A DNA stretch of 64,000 nt, from contig OZ014412.1 in NCBI GenBank assembly GCA_963965975.1, positions 12,228,849 to 12,292,848 of the forward strand. Reading direction: 5' to 3'. The notes below the pieces were generated by a model. That model saw only the letters and a program-made list of their open reading frames with translations, did no database searches and was not told the DNA's origin. Numbering within the stretch: the first letter of the stretch is position 1; every line of letters begins with the position of its first letter. This DNA is from Xestospongia bergquistia (Eukaryota; Porifera; Demospongiae; Haplosclerida; Petrosiidae). A program made the position numbers and the translations under genes. This document shows positions 39,754-51,527 of this stretch, in pieces.

Positions 39754-41932
39754 TGCATTAGCATTGCTAACAACACCTTATAACTTTTCTTTAATGATTA
39801 ATAATCATACTCAGCTCTCTATGTTCAACGGGATGTTTCAATATTCATTCCCCTATAATTTTAATTACAGTTATTGTGGGTGTGCCTGCTAAAAGTACGT
39901 GATCTCCTCCACTGTTGCTGTTCCCTTTCTCTGTAAACGCACTCGAGTGAAGGATAGTACCTGCAGAGTTTCGAGGCGTATCTCACCTTGACTTTAAGGT
40001 AAATTTATCGTACATTACTGAACATATCAACTAAAATAGATATAGTTCGATACTGTATGCCTTCTGAATATTAAGACTCATATTGTCCTAATTCTTTTGT
40101 GTATCTTCATTGCCCATGTAGAGCTCTATTGTAGGGATGTTTTCTTAGGTATTAGTGAATATCTAGAAATGTTTCACTGTGTTTGTTGAAATGACTGTAT
40201 ACATCTACAGTAAAAATAATATCCCATACCATTCATTTTTTGCTGAAATGTGTGACTACTTGAAATACCTCCTAAGTATTGTTATTGAGTATTTCCATTT
40301 GGAAAACCTTGTTAGTATTGTCTTTCTGTTGTAGTCTATTTAGACAGCAACAATTACTTAATACTACTCATGTTTCAATACTTATCAAATTTAATTATAC
40401 ATGTTGTGCTTTGTGTCTTTTTCTTGGATTTACCGTAACATAGTTTCTAATCCTCATCTAAATTTACATCATAGGTATATACATGTTGGTCACTTTATGT
40501 AGAGTTGCTATATTTTTACTTCAATGTTGAAAATATCACATACTTTTGTATTACTTGGATCAGCATATTAATTTTTAAAAGTAAGTATTAAGTATAAACC
40601 TGGATAAACAAGAGCATAATGTTGAAGTTTACATTATGAAACAAAAGATTAAAATTCAATTACTACCTTGTGACCATATTTTATGGAAAAGAAGGTATTT
40701 ATAGCTGTTCTGTTTAAGGAGTATAGTTAGCATTCTGTTATCCCAATAAGAACATGAACAGTATTTGTAAGGCACCTATATACAGTCATAGCTTATACAA
40801 TGAATGTACTTGTTTGTATAAAATTACTCGTAAATTTGACTTACCCTATATCTATTCTAGCATTAGTGACCTTTTGCTATTGGAGAAAGCTTGTAGTGAC
40901 AATTACATATTGGACTGGTAAAGCTAATTTTTTGTAGACCAGTTAATTAGATACAGGAAGGTAGACTTTGTTGTCCCAATCTTAAAGACACAGATTGTAT
41001 ATCCATTCTGATATTTTTTGATATCATTCTACCTATGACAGCAATATTGTTTAATGTTTTGCTTTAGTTGTTTCATACAAAAATATGTGCTCATCTCAGA
41101 ATAGCAGACACATACTATTGTATTTGTTCAAACACACCTATTTTATTCGGAGTTTTTTCTTTAACCCTTGCTATAAAGAGAGTTAACTTCCTCATAAGAA
41201 TACTTCAAAGAAATACATCAGACACTCTTGGTATAAGTATGGACTGTTTTCAATAAATACAGTAGCATACTAATATAAATATAATGATATAAGTAAGTGT
41301 TAACTGTTAATTAAAAAGAGGATGCCCTTTTGAATGTAGAAATTAGTTAATAATTCATTCATAGATTATGTCTAGACAAACATTATATATTTACAAATAT
41401 GTGTATATAATATGTACATATGTCCTGATTGTTATATTCATGTTTATGTTATAATGTATTTTTAAGTGTCAATGTCTTGGTTCAATTTCAAATTGTACCT
41501 CTCTACATTAATAAGATATTACTTTATTAGAAAATACCACTTATTAGAATTGCCTACATGTAACAACTAAGCCAGAAATGAATAAACATATAGCTAATGA
41601 AACCAAAATATATGACTTATGACTAACTTATACTATGTTGACCAATCAGATTGCTTCATTTCAGTTGCAGCATTAAATATGATGCGTCCGTTGCTTAGGA
41701 TATTTGTGCATCAAGATCTGCTTATTAGTTAGCAAAAAACACTTGCCATTTTGCCTGAAGTAGGTGAAAACTGATTGGTCCGTTATGGCATAGCATGGTA
41801 CAAATGATACATATTTACCTTTCTATAAAATTGTTTGTAAAAATCAACAATACAGTGTGTATTTAATGTATGTACAGACTTCTGTTGTTTGTGAATTAAT
41901 AACATCTATTCCTCTTTCATAGATAGCTTCAA
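39754..41932. other. Intergenic and 5' untranslated region of the adaptor gene
   Basis: AT-rich, no coding exon seen. A GC-richer patch at about 39,880-40,005 ends in AAG|GTAAAT and may be a 5' non-coding exon spliced to the AG at about 41,923, just before the next start codon. This is inference from a donor/acceptor pair only. Confidence 0.35.
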
Positions 41933-44900
41933 ATGGCAATGTCAACAAGAAAAGCACACACTGTGCGCAATTTCATCTTGCAGTGTTTCTACACATTAAA
42001 GGAAAACCATCGCTATGTTGAAGAGGGCAAGTCATTCACAAACTATGAAGCATTCTGGCTTCAGCTGAACAATGGATTTTCGTTGGTTCCAAATGGTTAC
42101 AAACCCAGTAATTCAAGTGTAGAAGCGTTTTATCGAGGAACTATGTCTCCTGATGAATTCATAATTGCTGTTGAAGAACACATTCTGATGAAATCTAAAG
42201 ACAAAATGGATGCCAACCTTGACCCCCTTCTTACAATATCATGGGATGTCTATAGCTCCACTTATCATAGAAGTAACCTTTGTAATAAGATTCCTAGATT
42301 GTGTGGACGTCAACTTTGGGCAATTTATAACAAGCTAGATGTTGAATGTAGTGGATTTGTACACATTGAAGACATAGCTGAACTAATTTTGAAGATTTAT
42401 TATGCTAATGGTCGAGAAGAAACAGCTAAGAACATTTTTGAGTGGTTCTGTAATCAGACTAATGTCGATTTTTGGTCCTTTTTTAGTGCTTTAACAGAGA
42501 ACCACTCTGATCTCCTTCAAACTCATATTATTCAAGATTTGTATGAAGAAATATTTCATGAAATAATGAAGAAGGGTAAGATGACAAAGAAGGGTCACAA
42601 AGTACAGACATGGAAGGAACGGTGGTTTATACTTACCACAGAGCAATTGCTATACTATGAGTCACTGGAGAACAGAATTTTAAAGGTATGTTAATTAACA
42701 GTCACTTTTTATAGATGTATGGGTTCATTTGGTCTCTGAACTGGTGTTCATTAAACATCCTCTCAATCAAAACTAATTAAATTCAAACAATTTCCATTAT
42801 TTCAGTAATCAAAATATGTCATTTAATACACCCCTAGTGTTTTCTAGGATTGACTAATCATAATGAACAACTAATGGAACATTTTATTACTGTTATGGTC
42901 ACCCAATTATATTACTTTAATGGACACAAAGTATGGTATGTGTCTATTTGGAATAGTTTCATTGATCTGTTATGTCATTTGATTGTTATCTGTTATTATA
43001 ACAGCAGTAACTGTTAGTGATATTGTGACTATAGCAATACAACCATCTTCACATATACATACATGTACATTCAGTATGATATGGTATAATACATATGTGC
43101 ACACCGTAGTAACCCTTTACTATTAACAATTCTCTTGTTATAACTGTTTGTTAACTTTGCTATGTTTGCCTGAGTGCTGACATCTGTCATCATTACATTA
43201 TACATGTATTTGGCAACATTTCAATTCGTGATGTTATTTGTAAGTACATGAGTCAAATATTTTTAACAGAACACTTACTCCAAGTAGATAGCAACACTCC
43301 AAGGTTGATTATTTAGCTTTGAACACATGAGCATTTCAGTGTGTATTAGAGAACTTGCACACCATATTTGACACAACACATGGACTTCCATGCACATCAG
43401 CATGCTGTGCTAACAGATTGTTGTGTATAATGTGTACATTAATGTTTGTTACTGTAATTCTTCTAATTTTATGCACTGCATCTAACCTTATTGGTCTTTT
43501 TACATCTTTTGTTCATTATATAGGGATCTATAGTGATCAATCATAACACTAAAGTTAATCCATTGCCGTCTATCAAAGGCCGGAATTATTTATTCAGAGT
43601 GACTGATGGAATTAGTAACAGACCTTACGATATATCAGCATCTGATCCACAAATGTTACAAGACTGGGTGGATATGTTACAAGTGGTAAGTTAAGAAATG
43701 TTTATCAAACAAAGGAGATTTGTAACAGATCAATATCACATTTTGCATTAGAAGTGTAAGGAGCAGCGCAGTTTAGTACTTTTTAACATTTGAATTGTTT
43801 AGACCCTATTTGTTTAATACTCTAGTGCTCTTTAACATTTTCATCTAAAGTCTCAATGAACAAATTTTAGTTCAAGCACTATTCCAAGTGTCATACTAGA
43901 TATATTGCATGAGGAGTGTTGTCAAGATGCTCATACTGCACTACTTGAAGCTGAATGCTGTATGACATGAGCATAAATACCACACCCATAATTCAATATA
44001 TTCTGAGATCAGAAGCATATTTCAATGATTTATAGTGCTGTTTAGGCTGATTAAATGTGATCAACAAAGTTGCAGATAGCTCTGAAAGATGTTTTAACTG
44101 TTGTTGATCTTTGTATGTGAAAACAGCACTGCAATCATAATATTTTAGTGACCATACCTACAGTGACGTATGACACAGTACATAAAATACAGTTATACTT
44201 GTATTTATATGCACACTTACTGTACTATAATTTTTCTTTTGACATTTATAGATTGTTGCTGCCAAAAGTGAAAGTGGTCGAAATATGTTGCATTGCATGT
44301 GCATAGCTAGGTGTAAATTATTTCCACATAGAATAACAGGTCTTCCTTCATTTCAGCATGGATCAATAGAGTACAGTCATGGAGCATATCCTGTTGTGTC
44401 TCCCATCTTCAAATCTCAGATATCTGATCTATCAACTAACGGGCATCATAATATTAAAGCAGCAAGTCATGCACTGCCTAATGAAATAACCACTAGTCGT
44501 CCAATGCCTGAGCCTATAACTACAGGTCGGCTACTCCATAATCCTATGAATACCAGTAATTCATCACCTGATCCTGTAGCAAAGCCACTCTTTGATTCTG
44601 TGATCACCGATCATTCTAAGCCTGATCCTATAGCAACAGGTTGGGCACTTCCTAACTCAATAGCTATAGATCTCTCACTCCCCGGACCTGATACTACCAG
44701 AGAGCTCTCTGCAATGTTTGTGCCACTACACCCTACTACTGGTAAATCACAACCACTACCTGATCACATAGCTATAGATCAACCAGTTTCTACAGTTCAC
44801 CCATTTTCATCAGAGTCTATGGTAACATCTCCAAAAAGCAGTCCTTCTCGTCCTCCAATAACACCAAGAAAAACTAAGGAAAATGTGTTTTCAAGTTTAG

Positions 44901-46271
44901 GGGAGTCAGCTCCCTCTGCACCACAACCACCTCCTCTTCCCTCCAAAGAAATGCTTAAGAAACAAGGACCTCCTGTTGCTCCTTACTGTAACACCAGCCC
45001 TTCTAAAGTAGAACACTTCTCTATTGATGGTCATGATTATGCCTTAGTAGATAAGCTCACAGATACACCTTCGACCTCTCCGATTTGTTCTGCTGTTCAA
45101 CATGAAATGAGTGTACCTCCAAAAAGCCCAACACAATCGCCAATTCAACATGAGACTGTAGGTGGATATGATTATGCTCTTATTGATAAGATCATTGAAG
45201 ACAATAATACTGTGCAGTCATCATCAATCCCTCATTCACATGTATCACTTGGGCCAGTACCAAAACCTAGAAGTACTAATACAAGATTGCCCAAAATTCA
45301 AGACATCCCAAAGGAAGGATTTTGTTCAAGTTATGCTCAGCTTTCCTTTGAAAACAACAAGCAGGCAGAGACACCCACTTCTCAAGCAGCAAAGCCACTC
45401 TCCATGGTTGCAAAGAAAAGGTTTGATTACACTAAAGTCATAGTTCCTGATACAGTTGCTCAGGACTTGGACAAAGCTTTACAACTTAAGGCTAAGAAAC
45501 CACCACCAGCTCTTCCAGAAAAATATGACCCAAGAAAACGAAGTACACCAGTGTTACCAACATCACAATACGATGACAATACTTCAGGTCCAACTCCATT
45601 TCCTCGAATTAATGAGAAAAGATCTCTCAATTTCAGTAATGCAGGCTATCAAAATGTCTCATTTTCCAAAACATCCATTCCAGAAAGAGTCACAAATGGG
45701 TCAGATGAGTCACCTCCTCCACCTCCTGTCCCTCGTCGTATGGAATCAAACCGAGGAAATGATTCACTTTTACATCCTGTCCCCACAGCTCAGGCAAGGT
45801 AAATATTGTGGTGCATTCTTTATAGCTGTTGACATTGCAACGAAAGAGCTTTTACTTGATTAATTGTAATGTTACATAACACCATAACAACAATAAAACT
45901 TACTGACTACAATTTTAATCAAGCAAATAGGTTCAGCAGTACCATTGTCCCTAACATCAAACTAAGATACCTTACTGCCTTGGTCTTGTCTTGTCTTGTA
46001 TTGTAGTATCTGAATATGACAAGTGTTGAATAGCCATGTTGCTTGTGTTACTGATTGTTCTACACAAGTGTACATAGTTACTCTTTGTTTCATAATGATA
46101 TAGCTATTTGAGTTGATTTCCTGTATAGCTAACTTGCTAGCTTAGTAACTATATCTACTACATTACTTCTGTATGAATAGTTAATAATAGTTCAGTTTAA
46201 TAAGGTATACCACATGAACAATAAATGAACATTAACTGTTTGCTCCATGTTTTTTTAGGTCCAACAAATGA
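41933..46271 (+). CDS. SWAP-70/DEF6-like PH-domain adaptor with proline- and tyrosine-rich tail
   Basis: Exons 41933-42685, 43524-43685, 44252-45798 and 46259-46271 close in phase to 819-824 residues (an unspliced last junction also stops, at 45802). Residues 1-200 resemble the divergent EF-hand head of SWAP-70/DEF6. Residues 214-303 form a PH domain starting KGKMTKKGHKVQTWKERWFI, close to SWAP-70 (MMKKGHRRKNWTERWFVL). The rest has no coiled coil. It is a low-complexity tail with imperfect repeats of about 20 residues (LPNEITTSRPMPEPITTG type), SH3-ligand motifs (PPPLPSK, PPPALPEK, PPPPPVPRR) and tyrosine motifs (HDYALVDKL, YDYALIDKI, SSYAQLSF, GYQNVSF). Such tails recruit SH2/SH3 proteins in Gab-type scaffolds. 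Likely role: phosphoinositide-recruited signalling adaptor (inference). I know no named family with this exact layout. Confidence 0.8.
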
Positions 46272-47298
46272 ACTGCACCTCCGCTATCTCCTCGATAATA
46301 TTATTATAACTGATATATTAATAACCTTTTTAAATCATTCTAAAATAAATGTCTATTGAGTAATATTTAATTTGACGACACTTTATGTCTCTATATCTTT
46401 ATTCATTTTTACTAATATTACATTTCCTTTTACTTTTTTTAAAATGATACTTAATGAGTGCCATGTATTTTTTGTTAAAGTGTCCAGACAGTTTGTATAA
46501 TGTTTAGTTTAAATTAGTCCAGTGTCCGTAACCTAAGAGTAAGCATAGTGGATGAAAGGGCTGCTTCTCCTATAAACACACTTAAAAAAGTTTAGCTGAT
46601 CAACTGCAGAAAAGGTATATATGTAATTACACACTATAGCATTATTACACTCAAATCTTACACTGTTCAATAAACTCTATTTTGATGTATCTGTTCATAC
46701 TTTACTAATTGCAACACGGTGTTGACTATATTAGTAGTATCACCTTATAATTGAGGTATGTGATGTCTGATGTTCTTGTTCCTGATGCTATGCCTCTGTT
46801 GGAACTATTGCTGAACATTTATTATTGGATGTTGTCCTCTTGATACGTTTATAGATGGTATAGTTTAAAGAGAGCCAACTTCATAGATTTAGGATGTGAT
46901 GATCTTGGTCAATAACTACTGCACAATCTACAAAGATGACTGTAAAATGTAGAGATCAGAGACATAAATTACTGATAATATAATTAAGCTATCTTGTCTG
47001 TTGGCATACGTGCCTCAGACAGTCAATAGGCTAAGCAATAATCTCATCCAGTGTAATGAGGTCATGACAAAGGCACTACAATGGCAAAGATGCATGTGTT
47101 TCTTGTTAACGAACCTGCATTCAGAGAGACAAAGCACAATAGGCACTATTACATTAGATAATATATAGGGACTGTTATATTAGTTATTATAATGGCATGA
47201 TCTCAAATTCTTGATGATCAAGTAGAAATGCTCACTTTGACAAGCCTCTTGTGGTGCTTATTTAGTAGTAGAACATTTAAACTACTTCATCTTTGCAA
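46272..47298. other. 3' UTR and intergenic
   Basis: AT-rich, with AATAAA signals near 46,345 and 46,671 that may serve the adaptor gene. No other coding exon seen. Confidence 0.5.
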
Positions 47299-49510
47299 AA
47301 TTAAAGAGTTTGGAGAGTTAATGCAAACAAACTTACTAAACTATCCACTGCAGTTTATTGACTGTTATCTCTTTAGTGTAAGCAGTTTACATTGTGAAGT
47401 TCACTCAATAGTCTAACTTTCTAAACTCTTTAAATTAAAGAGTTTAGAGAGTAAGTGCAAACAAACTTAATCCACTATCAATTCCAGTTTATTGAGCTAT
47501 TCTCTCTCAACTCTTAATCTAAGCAGTTTCAATAGTCTAAGCCTTCTAAACTCATTAAATTAAAGAGTTTAGAGTGTTAATGCAAACAAACTTAAAACAC
47601 TGTCCATTGCAGTTTATTGGGTTAGTCTATATGAGCCATTTAATCTAAGCAGTTTGCATTATGAACTTCACTCAATAGCGTAAATGTTCTAAGCTCTTTA
47701 AATTAAAAAGCTTGGAGTGTTAATGCAAACCAACTTAATAAAATGTCAACTGCAGTTTATTGACTTAGCCTCTTCGAGCCCTTCTAAAGTCTTTAAATTA
47801 AAGACTTTAGAGCGTTAATGCAAACCAACTTACTAAACTGTTAATTGCAGTTTATTTAGTTAGTTCCATTAAGTCTTTTAGACTGAGTAGTTCACTTTAT
47901 AAACTTCACTCAATAGTCTAAACCTTCTAAAGTCTTTAAGTTAAAGACTTTAGAGCGTTAATGCAAACCAACTTACTAAACTGTTAATTGAAGTTTATTT
48001 AGTTAGTCCCATTAAGTCCTTTAGACTGAGCAGTTTACTTTATAAACTTCACTCAATAGTCTAGAGTTTCTAATGTCTTTAAATTAAAGACTTTAGAGCG
48101 TTAATGCATACAAACTTAATAAATTGTTAATTGCAATTTATTTAGTTAGTCCCGTTAAGTCCTTTAGTTTGAGCAGATTACTTTATAAAATTTTCTCAAC
48201 AGTCAACACCTTCTAAATTATTTATATTAAAGACTTGAAAGCGTCAATGCAAACCATCTTAATAAACTGTTAATCGCAGTTTATTTACTTAGTCCCTTTA
48301 AGTCCTTTAGTCTCAGCTGTTTACTTTATAAACTTCACTTGATAGTCTAATGCTTCTAATGTCTTTCAATTAAAGACTTTAGAACATTAATGCCAAGCAA
48401 CTTAATAAACTGTTAATGGCAGTTTATTTTCTTAGTCCCTCTAAGACCTTTACTCTCAGCAGTTTACTTTATAAACTTAACTCAATAGTCTAAACATTCT
48501 AAATTATTTATATTAAAGACTTGAAAGCGTCAATGCAAACCATCTTAATAAACTCTTAATTGCAGTTTAATTACATAGTCCCTTAAGAACTTTAGTCTGA
48601 GCGGTTTACTTTATAAACTTTACCAAATAGTCTAAACTTTCTAAAGTGTTTAAGTTACAGACTTTAGAGTGTTAATGCAAACCAACTTAATAAACTGTTA
48701 ATTTCAGTTTATTTAGTTAGTCCCTTTAAGTCCTATAGTCTTAACAGTCTACTTTATAAACTTCACTCAATAGTCTAAACCATCTAAAGTCTTTAAATTA
48801 AAGACTTTAGAGGGTTAATGCGAACCAAGTTAATAAACTGTTAATTGCTGTTTACTTCGTTAGTCCGTTTAAGTCCTTTAGTCTGAGCAGTTTAATTTAT
48901 AAAATTCACTCAATACTCTAAACCTTCTACAATCTTTAAATTAAAGACTTTAGAGCGTTAATGCAAAGAAACTTCTTGATTACAGTTTACTTAGTTTGTC
49001 CCTTTAAGTGTTTTAGTCTCAGCGGTTTACTTTACAAACATCACTCAATAGTCTAAACCGTCCAAGTCTTTATATTAAAGACTTTAGAGTGTTAATGCCA
49101 ACTAACTTAATAAACTCTTGATTACAGTTTACTTAGTTTGTCCCTTTAAGTCCTATAGTCTGACCAGTTAACTTTATAAACATCACTCAATAGTCTAAAC
49201 CGTTCAAGTCTTTAAATCAAAGACTTTATAGCATTAATGCAAACCAATTTAAAAAACTGTTAATTGAAATTTAGTTAGTTAGTCCCTATAAGTCCTTTAG
49301 TCTGAGCAGTCTACTTTATAAAATTCACTCAATAGTCTAAAGCTTCTGAAGCATTTAAATCAAAAACTTTACAGCGTTTATGTAAACCAACTTACTAAAC
49401 TGTTAATAGCAGCTTGTTTAGTTAGTCTCTATAAGTCCTTTAGTCTCAGCTGTTTACTTTATAAACTTCACTCAATAGTCTAATCTTTCTAAATTTTTTA
49501 AATTAACAAT
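47299..49510 (-). repeat. 143-bp satellite array 1 (diverged, minus orientation)
   Basis: About 16 tandem monomers. Spacing of the ATGCAAAC landmark (47321, 47455, 47580, 47723, 47818, 47961, 48104, 48247, 48390, 48533, 48675, 48818, 48961, 49095, 49237, 49380) is mostly 143 bp, with a few shortened units. Each unit has a palindrome (arms TCTAAAGTCTTTAA and TTAAAGACTTTAGA around one A), an ACTGTTAATTGCAGTTTA block and a CACTCAATAGTCTAA block. Units differ visibly from one another, so the array is older than array 2. Orientation is the reverse complement of array 2. Two units two monomers apart (48,247 and 48,533) share the same private variants, suggesting a higher-order repeat. Confidence 0.93.
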
Positions 49511-50258
49511 AATCTCATTTACTGCCAGAGAATTGATGAATATTTAAGTCACTATATTGTATGTCAAGGCAATAGCATTAACAAAACATCTGCTGACAAG
49601 TTACAACAGGATATATCCTTCCTACAGAAATATTTATAAAACTTTGTAATTTATAGCTAACATGAGAAATTTGGGACAACAAATCCAACTTTGAAAGTGA
49701 GATTAGGTTTACACAATGGACATTTTGCACTAAGAGCTAAGGATCTCTTTATACAGTCATGACTATAAAGAGAAAATATATATGGTAGTGTTATAAGCAT
49801 ATGTTGTACCCCATATGCATGGTAAGAACACATGTAAAACCTCCTGAGCCATTTATCAAAACTGCTATATTTATAAACTTGATATCATTGGTGACTTTGC
49901 TACATTCATGATAGAATTAAAATTTGTCTGGATTACACCAGTTCAGAGTAGGTGATTTATTAACAGTGAAACAGCAAATTAAAGTAAGACTGTGAAAACT
50001 GAAATCTAATACAGTGAGGCTCCAGTATTGCTGTCAGACTACCATGCCCTCTCAGAGAAACCATACGATAGTCTGGATTCAAGACAGGTTTGTCACTAGT
50101 GACTAATTAGGCATCAAAGACAATTCTTCATGAATATATTGATTAATTAAGGCACACATACATAACTATAATTAATTATCTCACCAGAAACTATGCCCCA
50201 AGTTACTTGAACTTCTTTAAAAACATCAAAACAAACAGGACTAAAGGAGAACAAAGAA

Positions 50259-50305
50259 TTTTATTTATTTTACCTAAAGAAGACCTTTAGGTAAAATAAA
50301 TAAAA
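50259..50305. repeat. Perfect 21-bp inverted repeat (hairpin)
   Basis: The arms at 50259-50279 and 50285-50305 are exact reverse complements (stem core ATTTTACCTAAAG with CTTTAGGTAAAAT), separated by a 5-base loop. It lies in a gene-poor stretch with no ORF and could be a small foldback element, a transcript structure or chance in AT-rich DNA. The exact match over 21 pairs argues against chance. Confidence 0.85.
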
Positions 50306-50836
50306 CAAACAAACAGGATGACCGCTCTCAATGTCAACAAAGAAAGGTACTTATAGAGTCTATGAGTTAAGTATTGAACTATAATAAAAGGCAAGGGAAT
50401 ACTAGATTAAAGTTAGTAGTTCATTGATAAGTGTCATACATCAAGAAGAAATACATTGTTACCAGAACTACTTCTTTTTAGAGAAAAGGTGTCACTATGC
50501 AAACATGCCAGGTTATATATTTAATGTTAATTTAACTATTATCTCCTCTCCTGGATTAATAATTATTCTACATATACAACAACTATCTCAAGATAACTAG
50601 GCCTTACCACATAACATCTCTGGAGGAAACAGATTCCATAACATGTACAGTACAGTGTAAGAAAAAATGGTATTTCATAACAGATGTATAGCAACTAACA
50701 TTGAATTTATATTAATGTCATATATTTAAACAAACAGATAAAAGACATCTGCTTGTTGACTTGGCAGATAAAATGGTTTGAGAGTCTTGCAGTTTCTATT
50801 CTGTGACTTCTGCTTTGAGGTAACTATAATGTCAAA

Positions 50837-51014
50837 TGCTATGTGTGTTAGTAGTGCAATACATGTAAGTCTGCATATTTAGTATTAATTATTTTGTATT
50901 TATTTGTACTACATCAACAATACATTATGGTTGGAAGGCCAGTGCTTTCTCTTTTAATTTTGTTCTTTCACAGTTGGTATAACTCGGTTTATGTTAAAGA
51001 GGACTCCTTAATTA
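50837..51014. repeat. 177-bp direct duplication, copy 1
   Basis: Nearly identical to 51,351-51,527, starting TGCTATGTGTGTTAGTAGTG and ending near GAGGACTCC, with only a few substitutions. The pair brackets the two terminal exons of the ankyrin gene. Confidence 0.92.
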
Positions 51015-51085
51015 TTGTTAGTCAAAAATATTAAAAAAATAAATCATAAACATACTTAGGTTAAGTATCTATTAACGAATAACAT

Positions 51086-51314
51086 TTATTTTCTTTGATG
51101 TTGAACAAGAATTTTCACTGCTTGATCTCCTTCACGGGCTTTTCTGGCAATATCTAAAGCTGAAATACAGCACATATAAAATTATAAGAAGTGATATATA
51201 GTTTAACATATGTGTGCACACATGTACACATGTACCAGTTCTTCCCTGACTATCAGTAGTACTTGGATCAGAACCAAATTGTAATAAAAGAACTAAAGCG
51301 TCAGCTTGTCCTTC
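51086..51314 (-). CDS. Ankyrin-repeat protein, two 3'-terminal exons
   Basis: Exons 51236-51314 and 51086-51159 join in phase (79 + 74 nt) to encode the last 50 residues and stop. ADALVLLLQFGSDPSTTDS and QGRTALDIARKAREGD have the ankyrin signature (a helix pair, a GSDP turn, then GRTALDIA). It ends KILVQHQRK. Good splice signals: TTTCCAG acceptor, GTACAT donor, TTTCAG acceptor. Upstream exons were not found. They may be the exons at 52,831-53,809 or lie further right beyond the repeats. The function of the parent gene is unknown. Confidence 0.7.
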
Positions 51315-51350
51315 CTGGAAATCAAGCAATATTTACCTATTAATTTATTT

Positions 51351-51527
51351 TGCTATGTGTGTTAGTAGTGCAATACATGTAAGTCTGCATATTTAGTACT
51401 AATTATTTTGTATTTATTTGTACTACATCAACAATACATTATGGTTGGAAGGCCAGTGCTTTCTCGTTTAATTTTGTTCTTTCACAGTTGGTACAACTCA
51501 ATTTATGTTAAAGAGGACTCCATAATC
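51351..51527. repeat. 177-bp direct duplication, copy 2
   Basis: Second copy of the segment at 50,837-51,014, same orientation, offset 514 bp. It begins 37 bp before the ankyrin exon (on the minus strand). Confidence 0.92.

Larger units (their letters stand above)
49511..51085. other. Non-coding interval
   Basis: No convincing exon. It holds a perfect short hairpin at 50,259-50,305 and one copy of a 177-bp duplicated segment (50,837-51,014), listed separately. Confidence 0.5.

Noticed and set aside
45162-45863. Plus-strand frames overlapping the adaptor tail
   Set aside because: Alternative frames of the long proline-rich exon, with no independent evidence.
47299-49510. Possible CRISPR array, because of regularly spaced palindromic repeats
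   Set aside because: The whole 143-bp unit is repeated, including the would-be spacers, and the setting is eukaryotic. It is a satellite.
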